16,389 bases of DNA from Akkermansia sp. (GCA_017379255.1 JAFNWZ010000414.1:1-16389); one strand, 5' to 3'. Positions 1 to 8,009 are shown, counted from the stretch's first letter. Program-made: numbers and translations. The notes: generated by a model from the sequence alone, not told the origin.

Positions 1-61
1 ACTGAGCAAGAACCGGAAGGATCTGGTCGATACGACGGGAATAAGATTCAAAAAGAGGCAT
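1..61 (-). CDS. GGGtGRT-type protein, N-terminal fragment (partial)
   Basis: An ATG at 59-61 on the minus strand opens a frame that runs off the window edge. The 20 visible codons read MPLFESYSRRIDQILPVLAQ. From memory this matches the N-terminus of the conserved 'GGGtGRT' family, which typically starts M(A/P)LFESYERRID and lies beside a NifU-like scaffold gene in anaerobic bacteria. The upstream neighbour here is exactly such a scaffold gene, 26 nt away on the same strand, so the two are probably co-transcribed. The family's biochemical role is not established as far as I know. Only about 20 residues are visible, so the call rests on a short match plus context. Confidence 0.6.
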   Translation of the reverse strand, partial: MPLFESYSRRIDQILPVLAQ

Positions 62-87
62 AATCTTGTTCTATATTTAGGGGTTCT

Positions 88-780
88 TTACTCGTGGCGG
101 GGGTCGATGTACTTGGCGGCATCAGCAAAGCGGCCGTAGGAGCCGGTGTGCTTCTTCACAGCCTCGTTGGCGTCCATGCCCTTCTTGATGTCTTCCATCA
201 TCGGGCCCATCTTCACGTACTGGTAACCGGTGATTTCACCCTCGGCATCCAGAGCAAGCTTGGTGATGTAACCTTCGGCGAGCTCCAGGTAGCGGGCACC
301 CTTGGCCAGCGTGCCGTACAGCGTGCCGGTCTGGGAGCGCAGGCCCTTGCCCAGGTCTTCGAGACCAGCACCGATGGGCAGGCCGCCTTCAGAGTAGGCG
401 CTCTGGGTGCGGCCGTACACGATCTGGAGGAAGAGTTCGCGCATGGCGGTGTTGATGGCGTCGCACACGAGGTCGGTGTTCAGAGCCTCGAGCACGGTCT
501 TGCCGGGAAGGATTTCAGAAGCCATGGCGGCGGAGTGGGTCATGCCGGAGCAGCCGATGGTTTCCACAAGGGCTTCCTGGATGACGCCCTGCTTCACATT
601 GAGGGTCAGCTTGCAAGCACCCTGCTGAGGAGCGCACCAACCCACACCGTGGGTAAGGCCGGAGATGTCCTCAATCTTGGTGGATTGCGTCCAGGCACCC
701 TCCTGGGGGATGGGGGCGGGGCCGTGATTGCAGCCCTTCTTGACGCAACACATCTGTTCGACTTCGTGTGTGTACTGCAT
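88..780 (-). CDS. NifU/IscU-like iron-sulfur cluster assembly scaffold protein
   Basis: A 230-residue protein of the NifU N-terminal-like scaffold family, expected to hold nascent Fe-S clusters in the cytoplasm. An N-terminal Cys group (Cys11, Cys12, Cys17) is followed by Cys49 and Cys56 (GWCAPQQGAC), a conserved-looking GCSGMTHS segment with Cys77, and Cys106. These are plausible cluster or metal ligands. It is longer than classical IscU (about 130 residues) because of a C-terminal extension of about 100 residues (ARYLELAEGYITKL onward) typical of the subgroup paired with GGGtGRT proteins. The ATG at 778-780 is the only sensible start; no strong Shine-Dalgarno sequence is visible. The GGGtGRT-like gene begins 26 nt downstream. 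Family assignment is fairly secure; the specific client is unknown. Confidence 0.8.
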   Translation of the reverse strand: MQYTHEVEQMCCVKKGCNHGPAPIPQEGAWTQSTKIEDISGLTHGVGWCAPQQGACKLTLNVKQGVIQEALVETIGCSGMTHSAAMASEILPGKTVLEALNTDLVCDAINTAMRELFLQIVYGRTQSAYSEGGLPIGAGLEDLGKGLRSQTGTLYGTLAKGARYLELAEGYITKLALDAEGEITGYQYVKMGPMMEDIKKGMDANEAVKKHTGSYGRFADAAKYIDPRHE

Positions 781-851
781 AATATTGGATTATGTTATGT
801 TGGAAAATGCTCGGCACCGCGCGCACGCGCTGGTGATACCTTGCTGCCGCT

Positions 852-857
852 ATTATA
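852..857 (-). promoter_or_regulatory. Possible -10 box for the NifU-like gene
   Basis: Read on the minus strand, 857-852 is a perfect TATAAT about 70 nt upstream of the NifU-like ATG. No good -35 hexamer sits 16-18 nt upstream; a weak TTGTGC lies about 22 nt away. The predicted leader is about 65 nt. This could be an activator-dependent promoter, or a chance match. Confidence 0.35.
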
Positions 858-900
858 ACGGTTTTTCCAGAAAACGCGAGCACAAAAATATTTGCAGCAC

Positions 901-947
901 AGAAAAAAACGGTACACCGCCCCCGGAGCCTGTCTCCGGGGCGGTGT
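901..947 (-). terminator. Rho-independent terminator of eno
   Basis: ACACCGCCCCCGGAG at 914-928 pairs with CTCCGGGGCGGTGT at 934-947, with one bulged C and a 5-nt loop. On the minus strand the hairpin is followed directly by a T-rich run (the complement of 903-909, GTTTTTTTC). It begins about 25 nt past the enolase stop codon, where a terminator for that gene would be expected. Confidence 0.85.
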
Positions 948-971
948 ATGGCGGGGCAGAAAACGGCTGGT

Positions 972-2258
<1,287 letters not shown>

Positions 2259-2274
2259 CTAATTTCCTAAGCGC

Positions 2275-2303
2275 AGTTTATCACTCATGAAACACCATGT
2301 CAA
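2275..2303 (-). promoter_or_regulatory. Sigma-70-type promoter of eno
   Basis: On the minus strand TTGACA (2303-2298) and TAAACT (2280-2275) are separated by exactly 17 nt. The predicted transcription start is about 25 nt upstream of the enolase ATG. It is divergent from the promoter at 2359-2387. Confidence 0.75.
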
Positions 2304-2358
2304 CACATTTTCCCATCTTTTTGCTAGTTTTTACATCCAGCGGAGTCAAACTAATGGA

Positions 2359-2387
2359 TTGACAAAGGAAAAAGGAGGGGGTAGCAT
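2359..2387 (+). promoter_or_regulatory. Sigma-70-type promoter of the small secreted protein gene
   Basis: TTGACA (2359-2364) and TAGCAT (2382-2387) lie 17 nt apart. The predicted start near 2394 leaves a leader of about 17 nt before the ATG at 2411. The purine-rich AAGGAGGGGG at 2373-2381 sits inside the spacer, so it is not transcribed and cannot serve as the ribosome binding site, although it looks like one. Confidence 0.7.
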
Positions 2388-2410
2388 ACGGAAAACACCA
2401 TAGAAAACGC

Positions 2411-2872
2411 ATGAAACGCCTTCTTTTCACCGCCCTGGTGGCCGCCAGCCCGCTGGCCATGGCCGATATCTCCCTTGGCTCCCCCGCCCCGAGCAACGCA
2501 GAAGCCCCCGCCAGCGCAGAGGCGCAGCCCTATCTCGATATGGCTCAGGAGGTGCTCAGCGCCGTGCGGAATCTGACCACAGTGCTGGAAACCGTGCAGG
2601 ACACCGCCAGCGCCGATGCCGCAGCGGCACAAATCCGCACCCTCACCACCAGCATGCAGGAACTCCAGGCGCGGGCAGAGGCCATGCCGCGGCCGAGCGC
2701 AGCCGTGGAGCAGCAGGTACGCAGCAGCATCAACGTGCAGGAAGTGCAGCAGCTGGCCAGCTCATTCATGAGCTCGTTCATCCGCATCGGCATGAACAAT
2801 GCCTACGGCTCCCAGGCACTGCTGGATTCCCTCGGCCCGGTCATGAACACCATGCCCGGACAAGGGATGTGA
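2411..2872 (+). CDS. Small exported Ala/Gln-rich helical protein, function unknown
   Basis: A 153-residue protein with a clear Sec signal peptide (MKRLLFTALVAASPLAMA, probable cleavage after Ala18), so the mature form of about 135 residues should be periplasmic or outer-membrane associated. No lipobox Cys is present. After a Pro/Ala-rich linker, residues about 40-140 are predicted helical, with many Ala, Gln, Ser and Met and no cysteine. I do not recognise a family; it resembles the many lineage-specific secreted helical proteins of Verrucomicrobiota. It has its own promoter, stands divergent to eno, and ends before a bidirectional terminator shared with the converging ABC ATPase gene. Confidence 0.75.
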   Translation: MKRLLFTALVAASPLAMADISLGSPAPSNAEAPASAEAQPYLDMAQEVLSAVRNLTTVLETVQDTASADAAAAQIRTLTTSMQELQARAEAMPRPSAAVEQQVRSSINVQEVQQLASSFMSSFIRIGMNNAYGSQALLDSLGPVMNTMPGQGM

Positions 2873-2876
2873 AAAT

Positions 2877-2904
2877 GCAGATTGCAGAATGCAGATTGCA
2901 GAAT
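2877..2904 (+). repeat. Four tandem heptamers GCAGAWT
   Basis: GCAGATT, GCAGAAT, GCAGATT, GCAGAAT follow each other without gaps, starting 4 nt after the stop codon of the secreted protein gene. The same heptamer family recurs in inverted orientation at 3047-3081, on the other side of the terminator. Confidence 0.85.
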
Positions 2905-2915
2905 AAGATATTAGC

Positions 2916-2935
2916 GCGTCGCCTTCCGGCGCCGC
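2916..2935. repeat. GC-rich 20-bp direct repeat, copy 1
   Basis: GCGTCGCCTTCCGGCGCCGC matches 18 of 20 positions in the copy at 3017-3036. Both contain the palindrome CGGCGCCG. The two copies flank the terminator hairpin. Confidence 0.75.
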
Positions 2936-2945
2936 GAGATACAGA

Positions 2946-2973
2946 AAATCACCTGAGAAATCTCAGGTGATTT
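2946..2973. terminator. Bidirectional terminator between convergent genes
   Basis: AAATCACCTGAG (2946-2957), loop AAAT, and CTCAGGTGATTT (2962-2973) form a perfect 12-bp stem. T-rich sequence follows on both strands (GATTTCGTTT on plus, TTTTCTG on minus). It lies between the convergent secreted-protein and ABC ATPase genes and can serve both. Confidence 0.8.
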
Positions 2974-3016
2974 CGTTTACCGGCTATATTCTTCTCAGGC
3001 GGCTTCTCCATACTCC

Positions 3017-3036
3017 GCGTCACCTCCCGGCGCCGC
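3017..3036. repeat. GC-rich 20-bp direct repeat, copy 2
   Basis: GCGTCACCTCCCGGCGCCGC, differing from copy 1 (2916-2935) at two positions. Confidence 0.75.
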
Positions 3037-3044
3037 ACTAGCTT

Positions 3045-3926
3045 TCATTCTGCATTCTGACTTCTGGATTCTGCATTCTGCATTCCTTTCTCGCGCAGCT
3101 TGGCCTGAATGCCGCGCAGGAACACCGTTTCGAGCGAATTGCGGGCCGGGCGGCAATCCTGCCAGGCATCGCCCGCCAGCTGGCGCATCTGCTCCAGCAA
3201 TTCGGGGGTGGGATTATTCAGCGTAATTTCCGCGTGGCGGTCATCGCGGGTAAGTTCATCCATCGTCCCCTCAGCAATGAGGCAGCCCTGATAGAGCACC
3301 CCCACGCGGTCGCAGATTTCCTGCACCTGCTCCAGCAGGTGGGAGCAGAGAAACACCGTCACCCCCTGCTCCTTGATATTGAGAATAATATCCCTGATGG
3401 TGCGCGACCCGATGGGGTCCACCCCGGCAGTGGGTTCGTCCAGCACCAGCAGGCGGGGCTTCTGCACCAGCGCCTGCGCCAGGCCGATGCGCTGGAGCAT
3501 CCCCTTGGAGTAGCCCCGCAGACGGCGGTCCTTCGCTTCTGTAAGCCCCACCAGCTCCAGCAGCTCGCGGGTGCGTTCCTTGAGCGCCGCCCCACGCAGA
3601 CCGCACAGGCGGCCGTAGAAGCGCACGGTTTCCTCTCCGGTGAGGAATTTGTAAAAATACGGATTTTCCGGCAGGAAGCCGATTTCACGCCGGTTAGCCG
3701 GAGCCGTAGCGGGCTGGCCGAACACACTGCACGAGCCGGCATCCGGCGCAAGCAAGCCCACCAGCAGCTTCATCACGGTGCTCTTACCGCTGCCATTGGG
3801 GCCGATGAGCCCATACACCCCGCCCTCGGGAATGCGCAGGCTCACCCCTTTCACGGCGTACACGCCCCCCTTGCCCCAGTGGCCGGGAAAGCTCTTGTGT
3901 ACATCGGTTATGGAAACAGCATCCAT
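3045..3926 (-). CDS. ABC transporter ATP-binding protein (ABC-2/CcmA-like class)
   Basis: A 293-residue nucleotide-binding subunit of an ABC transporter. Counted from the ATG at 3926, it has Walker A GPNGSGKST (42-50), a Q-loop region FLPENP (84-89, Glu in place of Gln as in many ABC-2 exporters), signature YSKGM (139-143), Walker B LLVLDEP (159-165) and H-loop His196, so it should bind and hydrolyse ATP. Residues after about 225 form the small accessory C-terminal domain of this class. The ATG shares one base with the dipeptidase stop (TGATG), implying translational coupling; a GTG one codon earlier is possible but less likely. No permease gene is visible, because the downstream gene is convergent. 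The last dozen residues (MQNAESRSQNAE) are encoded by the heptamer repeat array and are probably a recent, non-functional tail. Confidence 0.9.
   Translation of the reverse strand: MDAVSITDVHKSFPGHWGKGGVYAVKGVSLRIPEGGVYGLIGPNGSGKSTVMKLLVGLLAPDAGSCSVFGQPATAPANRREIGFLPENPYFYKFLTGEETVRFYGRLCGLRGAALKERTRELLELVGLTEAKDRRLRGYSKGMLQRIGLAQALVQKPRLLVLDEPTAGVDPIGSRTIRDIILNIKEQGVTVFLCSHLLEQVQEICDRVGVLYQGCLIAEGTMDELTRDDRHAEITLNNPTPELLEQMRQLAGDAWQDCRPARNSLETVFLRGIQAKLREKGMQNAESRSQNAE
3047..3081 (-). repeat. Five heptamers of the GCAGAAT family, inverted relative to 2877-2904
   Basis: On the plus strand the units read ATTCTGC, ATTCTGA, CTTCTGG, ATTCTGC, ATTCTGC in perfect phase. On the minus strand they form the last codons and part of the stop codon of the ABC ATPase gene. 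Confidence 0.8.
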
Positions 3927-5266
3927 CACTTGGCCTGGGCCATGAGACGCAGCATATTCTTGCCCATCTCAATCCCCTTCTCAAAGATTTCCACGCGCAT
4001 GTTCTCGTTGGGCGAGTGGATGCGGGCATCCGGCAGGTCGAGCCCCAGGAAGAGCGCATCCTTGCCCAGCACCTTGGAAACCTCGGCAATAATCGGAATG
4101 GAACCGCCCTCGCGCACCAGCACCGGCTTGTTGCCGAAAGTCATCTCCTGCGCTTTCTGGGCAGCCAGACCATAGGAAGAATTCGGGTCGCTCAGGTAAG
4201 CCTCGCCCGTGTGCTGGGCGGTGAACTTCATGCGCACGCTCGGCGGGCAGACCTTCTTGAAGTGGGCCTCCACCTTGGCCATCACCTCCTCCGGCACCTG
4301 GCCGGGCACCAGGCGGCAGCTCATCTTGGCAATGGCATGGGTCGGAATCACCGTCTTGGAGCCCTCGCCCTCGTAACCGCCGGAAATACCATTCAGCTCG
4401 AACGTGGGGCGGGCATACACGCACTCTGCCCCGGTGAAGCCGGTTTCCGTGCGCAGCTCCGGCACACCCGTGAGCTCGGCCAGCTCGGCATTGCTCATGC
4501 CGGGCACGCGCTTCCAGCTCTCCTTCTCCCAGTCCTGAATCTCCATCACACCATCGTAGAAGCCGTCGATGCTCACATGGTTATCCGCATCATGCGTGGT
4601 GGCAATCATCTCGCACAGCGTGGTAATGGGATTGGCCACCGCACCGCCGAAAATGCCGGAGTGCAGGTCCATGGCAGGGGCGGAAACCTCCAGCTCAAAG
4701 CAGCACAATCCCTTCAGACCGTAGGAGAACGAGGGAATATCCACCGCAGCCATGCCCGTATCGCTCACGATGATGACATCGCAGGCCAGCAGCTCCCTGG
4801 CATCCGGGCGCTTCATGAACGCATACAGGCTCTCCGAGCCGCGCTCCTCCTCACCCTCCAGCAGGTAAATCACATTCAGCGGCAGCGCGCCATCCTCGGC
4901 AATCACCTCCTGCGCCGCCAGAATCATGGCCATAATCTCGCCCTTGTCATCGGACGCACCGCGGGCATACACGCGGCCATCGCGGATTTCCGGCTTGAAG
5001 GGGTCGCTCTTCCACTCACTGATGGGGTCCACCGGCATCACATCGTAGTGCCCGTAAATCAGCACCGTGGGTGCGCCCTCCACCTTCGGGCTGTGCGCCA
5101 CCACAATCGGGTGGATATCCGTCAGGTATTTCGTTGCAGAAAAGCCGATGCTGCTCAGCTTCTCCACCAGAAAATCGGCGCAGCGCTCCACATCACCCGC
5201 ATGCTCCGCCTGGGCAGAAACACTCGGAATGCTCAAAAAGGCAAAAAGGTCATCAATCCGGGACAT
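3926..5266 (-). CDS. M20-family metallodipeptidase
   Basis: A 446-residue zinc-dependent peptidase (M20/M25/M40 family, carnosinase/dipeptidase-like) expected to hydrolyse dipeptides in the cytoplasm; no signal peptide is seen. Metal and catalytic residues are complete: GHYDV with His73 and Asp75, the bridging Asp106 in ASDDKGE, catalytic EGEEE with Glu139/Glu140, Asp169 in VSDTG, and His417 in DARIHSPNE. DLHSG with His202 marks the dimerisation (lid) domain insert. A frame extension to a GTG at 5296 exists, but I chose the ATG at 5264-5266 because a -10 box (TATAAT, 5278-5273) ends 6 nt upstream, which would place the extension in promoter DNA. The ABC ATPase gene overlaps its stop. The substrate is not evident from sequence. 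Confidence 0.9.
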   Translation of the reverse strand: MSRIDDLFAFLSIPSVSAQAEHAGDVERCADFLVEKLSSIGFSATKYLTDIHPIVVAHSPKVEGAPTVLIYGHYDVMPVDPISEWKSDPFKPEIRDGRVYARGASDDKGEIMAMILAAQEVIAEDGALPLNVIYLLEGEEERGSESLYAFMKRPDARELLACDVIIVSDTGMAAVDIPSFSYGLKGLCCFELEVSAPAMDLHSGIFGGAVANPITTLCEMIATTHDADNHVSIDGFYDGVMEIQDWEKESWKRVPGMSNAELAELTGVPELRTETGFTGAECVYARPTFELNGISGGYEGEGSKTVIPTHAIAKMSCRLVPGQVPEEVMAKVEAHFKKVCPPSVRMKFTAQHTGEAYLSDPNSSYGLAAQKAQEMTFGNKPVLVREGGSIPIIAEVSKVLGKDALFLGLDLPDARIHSPNENMRVEIFEKGIEMGKNMLRLMAQAK

Positions 5267-5272
5267 GCCACC

Positions 5273-5300
5273 ATTATACCCCTGCCCCGCGCGCACGCAA
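5273..5300 (-). promoter_or_regulatory. Promoter of the dipeptidase gene, probably giving a leaderless mRNA
   Basis: On the minus strand TTGCGT (5300-5295), a 16-nt spacer, then a perfect TATAAT (5278-5273). Only 6 nt separate the -10 box from the ATG at 5266, so transcription should begin at or within a base or two of the start codon. Confidence 0.65.
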
Positions 5301-5333
5301 GACTAAACGCTGGCATGCAGGCAATTCAGGATT

Positions 5334-7553
5334 TCAGGCGCCTTGTAAGCGGGCCTGAGTTTCTGCCTCCATCTTCCGCTCACGCTTCCACAAAGCATCT
5401 TCCTTGGCATCAACCTGTGAGCGGATTGCCGCCTCTATGCGTTTTTTCTCCTTCAAAAAATACTCGCGAGGCTTCGTGTAAGGTGTAGAATCTATGAACT
5501 CAGCATACTCTTTTTTGGCGCGTTCGAGAAAAAGCGCCTCCATGCGCTTCTCCATCTCACTCATCTCATCATCATCAGGTTTCTGGTAAGAATCCGCCCT
5601 ATATCGCTCCAACTGGGGTTTCAAAAGCTTGTAATATTCCTGGTGCAGAGCATACAACCGCCCATCAATATAATCTTTTTGTATCTTGTAAATCGAGTCG
5701 TTGTACTGATTGTAAAAATCAATCCCCAACCACGATAATTTCTCCCTTGGGGATTCCTCGGTATCCGCATCAACAGCATCCAGAGTCTGGCGAACAGCCG
5801 CCAGCTCATTCTCCATAGCAAGGACACCCGCCCGGGCAATCTCCTGCGCTTGTTCATCCATCGCCTTGCGCTCGGCCAGAAGCTGGGAAAACCCTCGTTT
5901 CTCCGACATCTGGTGATACATTTCATCCGTCAGAACAGCGGCATCAGCCTCTGCCTTTTCCGTCTCCCACTTCCTGCTATTCTCCTCGGCCCTGGCATAC
6001 CAGAGCGACCTCAGGGAACGGTACTGCTCCATGCACTGCGCCTCAAATTCCTTTTGTATCTGCTCCAGAGCGTGGGTCGACAAACAGTCCGCATAATCCT
6101 TCTCCAGGCGCAATCCTGTTTTCTCCAGTAGCATGCGCTCTTCCGCCGTATTCCACGTACAATACTTCTCAATATCCCTGATACCAGTTTGCAAAGCGCG
6201 GACACTCTGCAGTTGTTCATACCGCAAGCCCTCCATCTCACCCCGCCAGTCCTGCAGCAACCTATCAATCTTCTTCATCGCCGTTTTGCCCGGACTTTGC
6301 ATTTCCTTCAAGGAAAAGCCCCGTCTCCTCGAAATGCCCCGTTCCTTCGGACTGGAACGGAATGCGTGCGTTCGGGCATCTTCCACGCCAGCGTTGTACA
6401 AGGACTCCAGCTTTGCAGCATAGCTCTCACGGCATGCCGCAGCTTTGTTCAACACCTCCTCATAGCGCTGAAGCACGGCCGGTATACCCAATTGAGAGCA
6501 CGCCTTCTCATAAAACTCATCACTCAGCACCAATTCCTGCTTATCTGGAGCATCTTTCACCTGGGCCGCGCCCTCCTCCTGCACAGGCTCTGCTTGCTGC
6601 TGCCCCAGCAGAAACGCCCCGCCGGCCGCCAGCAGCACCGCAGGCACAGCCCACAACAGGAGGGAACGGCGCCGCCGCGCCACCGCCACCGGAGCAGCCC
6701 CGAGCAGCAGCCAATCCCGCCACTCACGGGCAGACTGGCAACGCGCCGCGGCCTCCAGCGCCAGATTCTGCATAATGCTCTGCTCCAGCACCGTTATGCC
6801 CGGCGGCAGCGGCTGCAAATCATCCTGCACCAGCCGCTGCTGGGCAGGCTCCGGCTGCATTCCGGCCAACAGCTCATACCAGGTGGCCGCCAGGGAATAC
6901 AAATCCGTCCACGGGCCGATTTTCCCCTTGCCGCTTACCTGTTCGGGCGAGGCGTAGACCGGGGAGAACTCGCCCTGCGTCGTCGTGTCCACCTTCGTGG
7001 CGCGGTTCAGCGCCGAGCCGAAATCCACCAGCACCGGATTCCCCGCGGCATCAAACATAATGTTGCCCGGCTTGATATCGCGGTGAATCACCTGCATGCA
7101 GTGCAGATACTCCAGCGCCGAGAGCAGCTCCAGCAGCCAGTTCTGCGCCGTTTCCGGAGAAATAGCATCCCCCGCGGCTATCCTGTCGCGCAAAGAGCCG
7201 CCCTCCAGCCAGGGCATCACATAAAACATACTCCCTGCCGAGCGGAACACATCATACACCGGCACCACCCGCGCATGATGCAGCTTGGCCAGCGTCTGCG
7301 CCTCCTCGAACACATCGTTAATCGCGGCATCGTACTGAGCCTGCAAAGCTTCCGAATGAGGCCGCACCACCCCGGTCTGCGGGTCGCGGCGGCAGATGGA
7401 AGCCGGGAAGCACTCCTTCACCGCCACCGGGCGGTTCAGCTTCTCATCCCACGCGCGGTACAAAATACCGAAACCGCCCTGCGAGGCGGCTTCAATCAGG
7501 CGGTACTGCCCCAGCTGCGCGCCGGGCGGCAAAGCATCCACGGAATCATTCAT
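5334..7553 (-). CDS. Membrane-anchored Hanks-type Ser/Thr protein kinase with extracytoplasmic coiled-coil domain
   Basis: A 739-residue protein kinase. The cytoplasmic catalytic domain (about residues 17-285) shows the glycine loop ASQGGFG (23-29), VAVKE with Lys46, helix-C glutamate near Glu83/84, the HRDIKPGN catalytic loop (157-164, Asp159), DFG (177-179) and ASPEQ (201-205) in place of APE. An Arg-rich stop (RRRR, 293-296) precedes one transmembrane helix at about 298-317. The remaining 420 or so residues lie outside the membrane and are dense in Glu, Lys, Arg and Gln with heptad-like patterns, suggesting a long coiled coil; no PASTA or other sensor repeat is recognised. It starts 25 nt after the HTH gene, probably in one operon. 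The 3' part is more AT-rich than the kinase part (27/60 G+C at 5461-5520 against 32/60 at 7021-7080). The ligand and the substrates are unknown. Confidence 0.92.
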   Translation of the reverse strand: MNDSVDALPPGAQLGQYRLIEAASQGGFGILYRAWDEKLNRPVAVKECFPASICRRDPQTGVVRPHSEALQAQYDAAINDVFEEAQTLAKLHHARVVPVYDVFRSAGSMFYVMPWLEGGSLRDRIAAGDAISPETAQNWLLELLSALEYLHCMQVIHRDIKPGNIMFDAAGNPVLVDFGSALNRATKVDTTTQGEFSPVYASPEQVSGKGKIGPWTDLYSLAATWYELLAGMQPEPAQQRLVQDDLQPLPPGITVLEQSIMQNLALEAAARCQSAREWRDWLLLGAAPVAVARRRRSLLLWAVPAVLLAAGGAFLLGQQQAEPVQEEGAAQVKDAPDKQELVLSDEFYEKACSQLGIPAVLQRYEEVLNKAAACRESYAAKLESLYNAGVEDARTHAFRSSPKERGISRRRGFSLKEMQSPGKTAMKKIDRLLQDWRGEMEGLRYEQLQSVRALQTGIRDIEKYCTWNTAEERMLLEKTGLRLEKDYADCLSTHALEQIQKEFEAQCMEQYRSLRSLWYARAEENSRKWETEKAEADAAVLTDEMYHQMSEKRGFSQLLAERKAMDEQAQEIARAGVLAMENELAAVRQTLDAVDADTEESPREKLSWLGIDFYNQYNDSIYKIQKDYIDGRLYALHQEYYKLLKPQLERYRADSYQKPDDDEMSEMEKRMEALFLERAKKEYAEFIDSTPYTKPREYFLKEKKRIEAAIRSQVDAKEDALWKRERKMEAETQARLQGA

Positions 7554-7578
7554 AGGGAGGATTCGTCAGAACAAAACA

Positions 7579-7923
7579 TCAATTTCCCAGACGCGGCACC
7601 TCATCTGCCAGGAACTCCGAAAGTGTCTTTCCCTGCGCAAAGGCACGCTTCTCCAGCGCAGCACGCGTGGCGGCATCCAGACTCAGTGTAATCTTCGTCT
7701 CCTCCTCCACCTGCACACGCCCCGGCATCACCAGCGGCAGCTCCTTCACCATCTCGCGGATGATATGCACCTTCGCTGCCGGTATCAGCTTCTTGGCCAT
7801 CCAGTTGCGCACCGTTGCCTCCGATACATAGCAACGCTCCGCCAGCCAGGCGTAACTGTAATTGTTCGCCTTCAGCCAAATCTTGATACTCTTCTTCAGT
7901 TCCGACTGGTCTTGCGTCTCCAC
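7579..7923 (-). CDS. Putative DNA-binding regulator: HTH plus ribbon-helix-helix-like C-terminus
   Basis: A protein of 114 residues if started at the GTG at 7921-7923. Residues about 23-42 (SYAWLAERCYVSEATVRNWM) have the spacing of a helix-turn-helix used by phage-repressor and excisionase-like proteins. Residues about 77-108 (ITLSLDAATRAALEKRA and following) read like a ribbon-helix-helix strand and two helices. The frame is open to a GTG at 7950, but a promoter (TTGCAA, 17 nt, TACTTT) covers that segment and its -10 box ends 6 nt before the GTG at 7923, so the shorter leaderless form is preferred. It precedes the kinase gene by 25 nt and is divergent from the CxxC protein gene, so it may regulate the shared intergenic region. 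Its target is unproven. Confidence 0.65.
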   Translation of the reverse strand: METQDQSELKKSIKIWLKANNYSYAWLAERCYVSEATVRNWMAKKLIPAAKVHIIREMVKELPLVMPGRVQVEEETKITLSLDAATRAALEKRAFAQGKTLSEFLADEVPRLGN

Positions 7924-7929
7924 GGTGTA

Positions 7930-7958
7930 AAAGTAGCATTTTCGACACACATTTGCAA
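7930..7958 (-). promoter_or_regulatory. Promoter of the HTH-kinase operon, probably leaderless
   Basis: On the minus strand TTGCAA (7958-7953), a 17-nt spacer, then TACTTT (7935-7930), followed by 6 nt and a GTG start at 7923. The geometry is the same as at the dipeptidase promoter. Confidence 0.55.
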
Positions 7959-8005
7959 GCCGATTGTGTTCAATTTACCCGAAAATCAACCTGCATCCTG
8001 CAAAT
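7951..8005. repeat. Separated 7-bp inverted repeat in the divergent promoter region
   Basis: ATTTGCA (7951-7957) and TGCAAAT (7999-8005) are exact inverted copies. The first overlaps the -35 of the HTH gene and the second ends 4 nt before the -35 of the divergent gene. They could be operator half-sites for the HTH protein, but seven bases can match by chance. Confidence 0.3.
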
Positions 8006-8009
8006 GAAG

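Noticed and set aside
94..858. Long plus-strand frame opposite the NifU-like gene
   Set aside because: It is the antisense shadow of a clear family member and has no promoter or recognisable domain of its own.
2373..2381. AAGGAGGGGG as a Shine-Dalgarno sequence for the secreted protein
   Set aside because: It lies in the spacer of the promoter and about 30 nt from the ATG, too far and probably untranscribed.
2877..3081. CRISPR array
   Set aside because: The repeats are contiguous heptamers without unique spacers, and no cas gene is nearby.
4016..5488. 490-codon plus-strand frame opposite the dipeptidase
   Set aside because: Antisense shadow with a His/Arg/Leu-rich composition, crossing gene boundaries of well-supported genes.
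6189..7691. 500-codon plus-strand frame opposite the kinase
   Set aside because: Antisense shadow of an unambiguous protein kinase; no domain or start signal.
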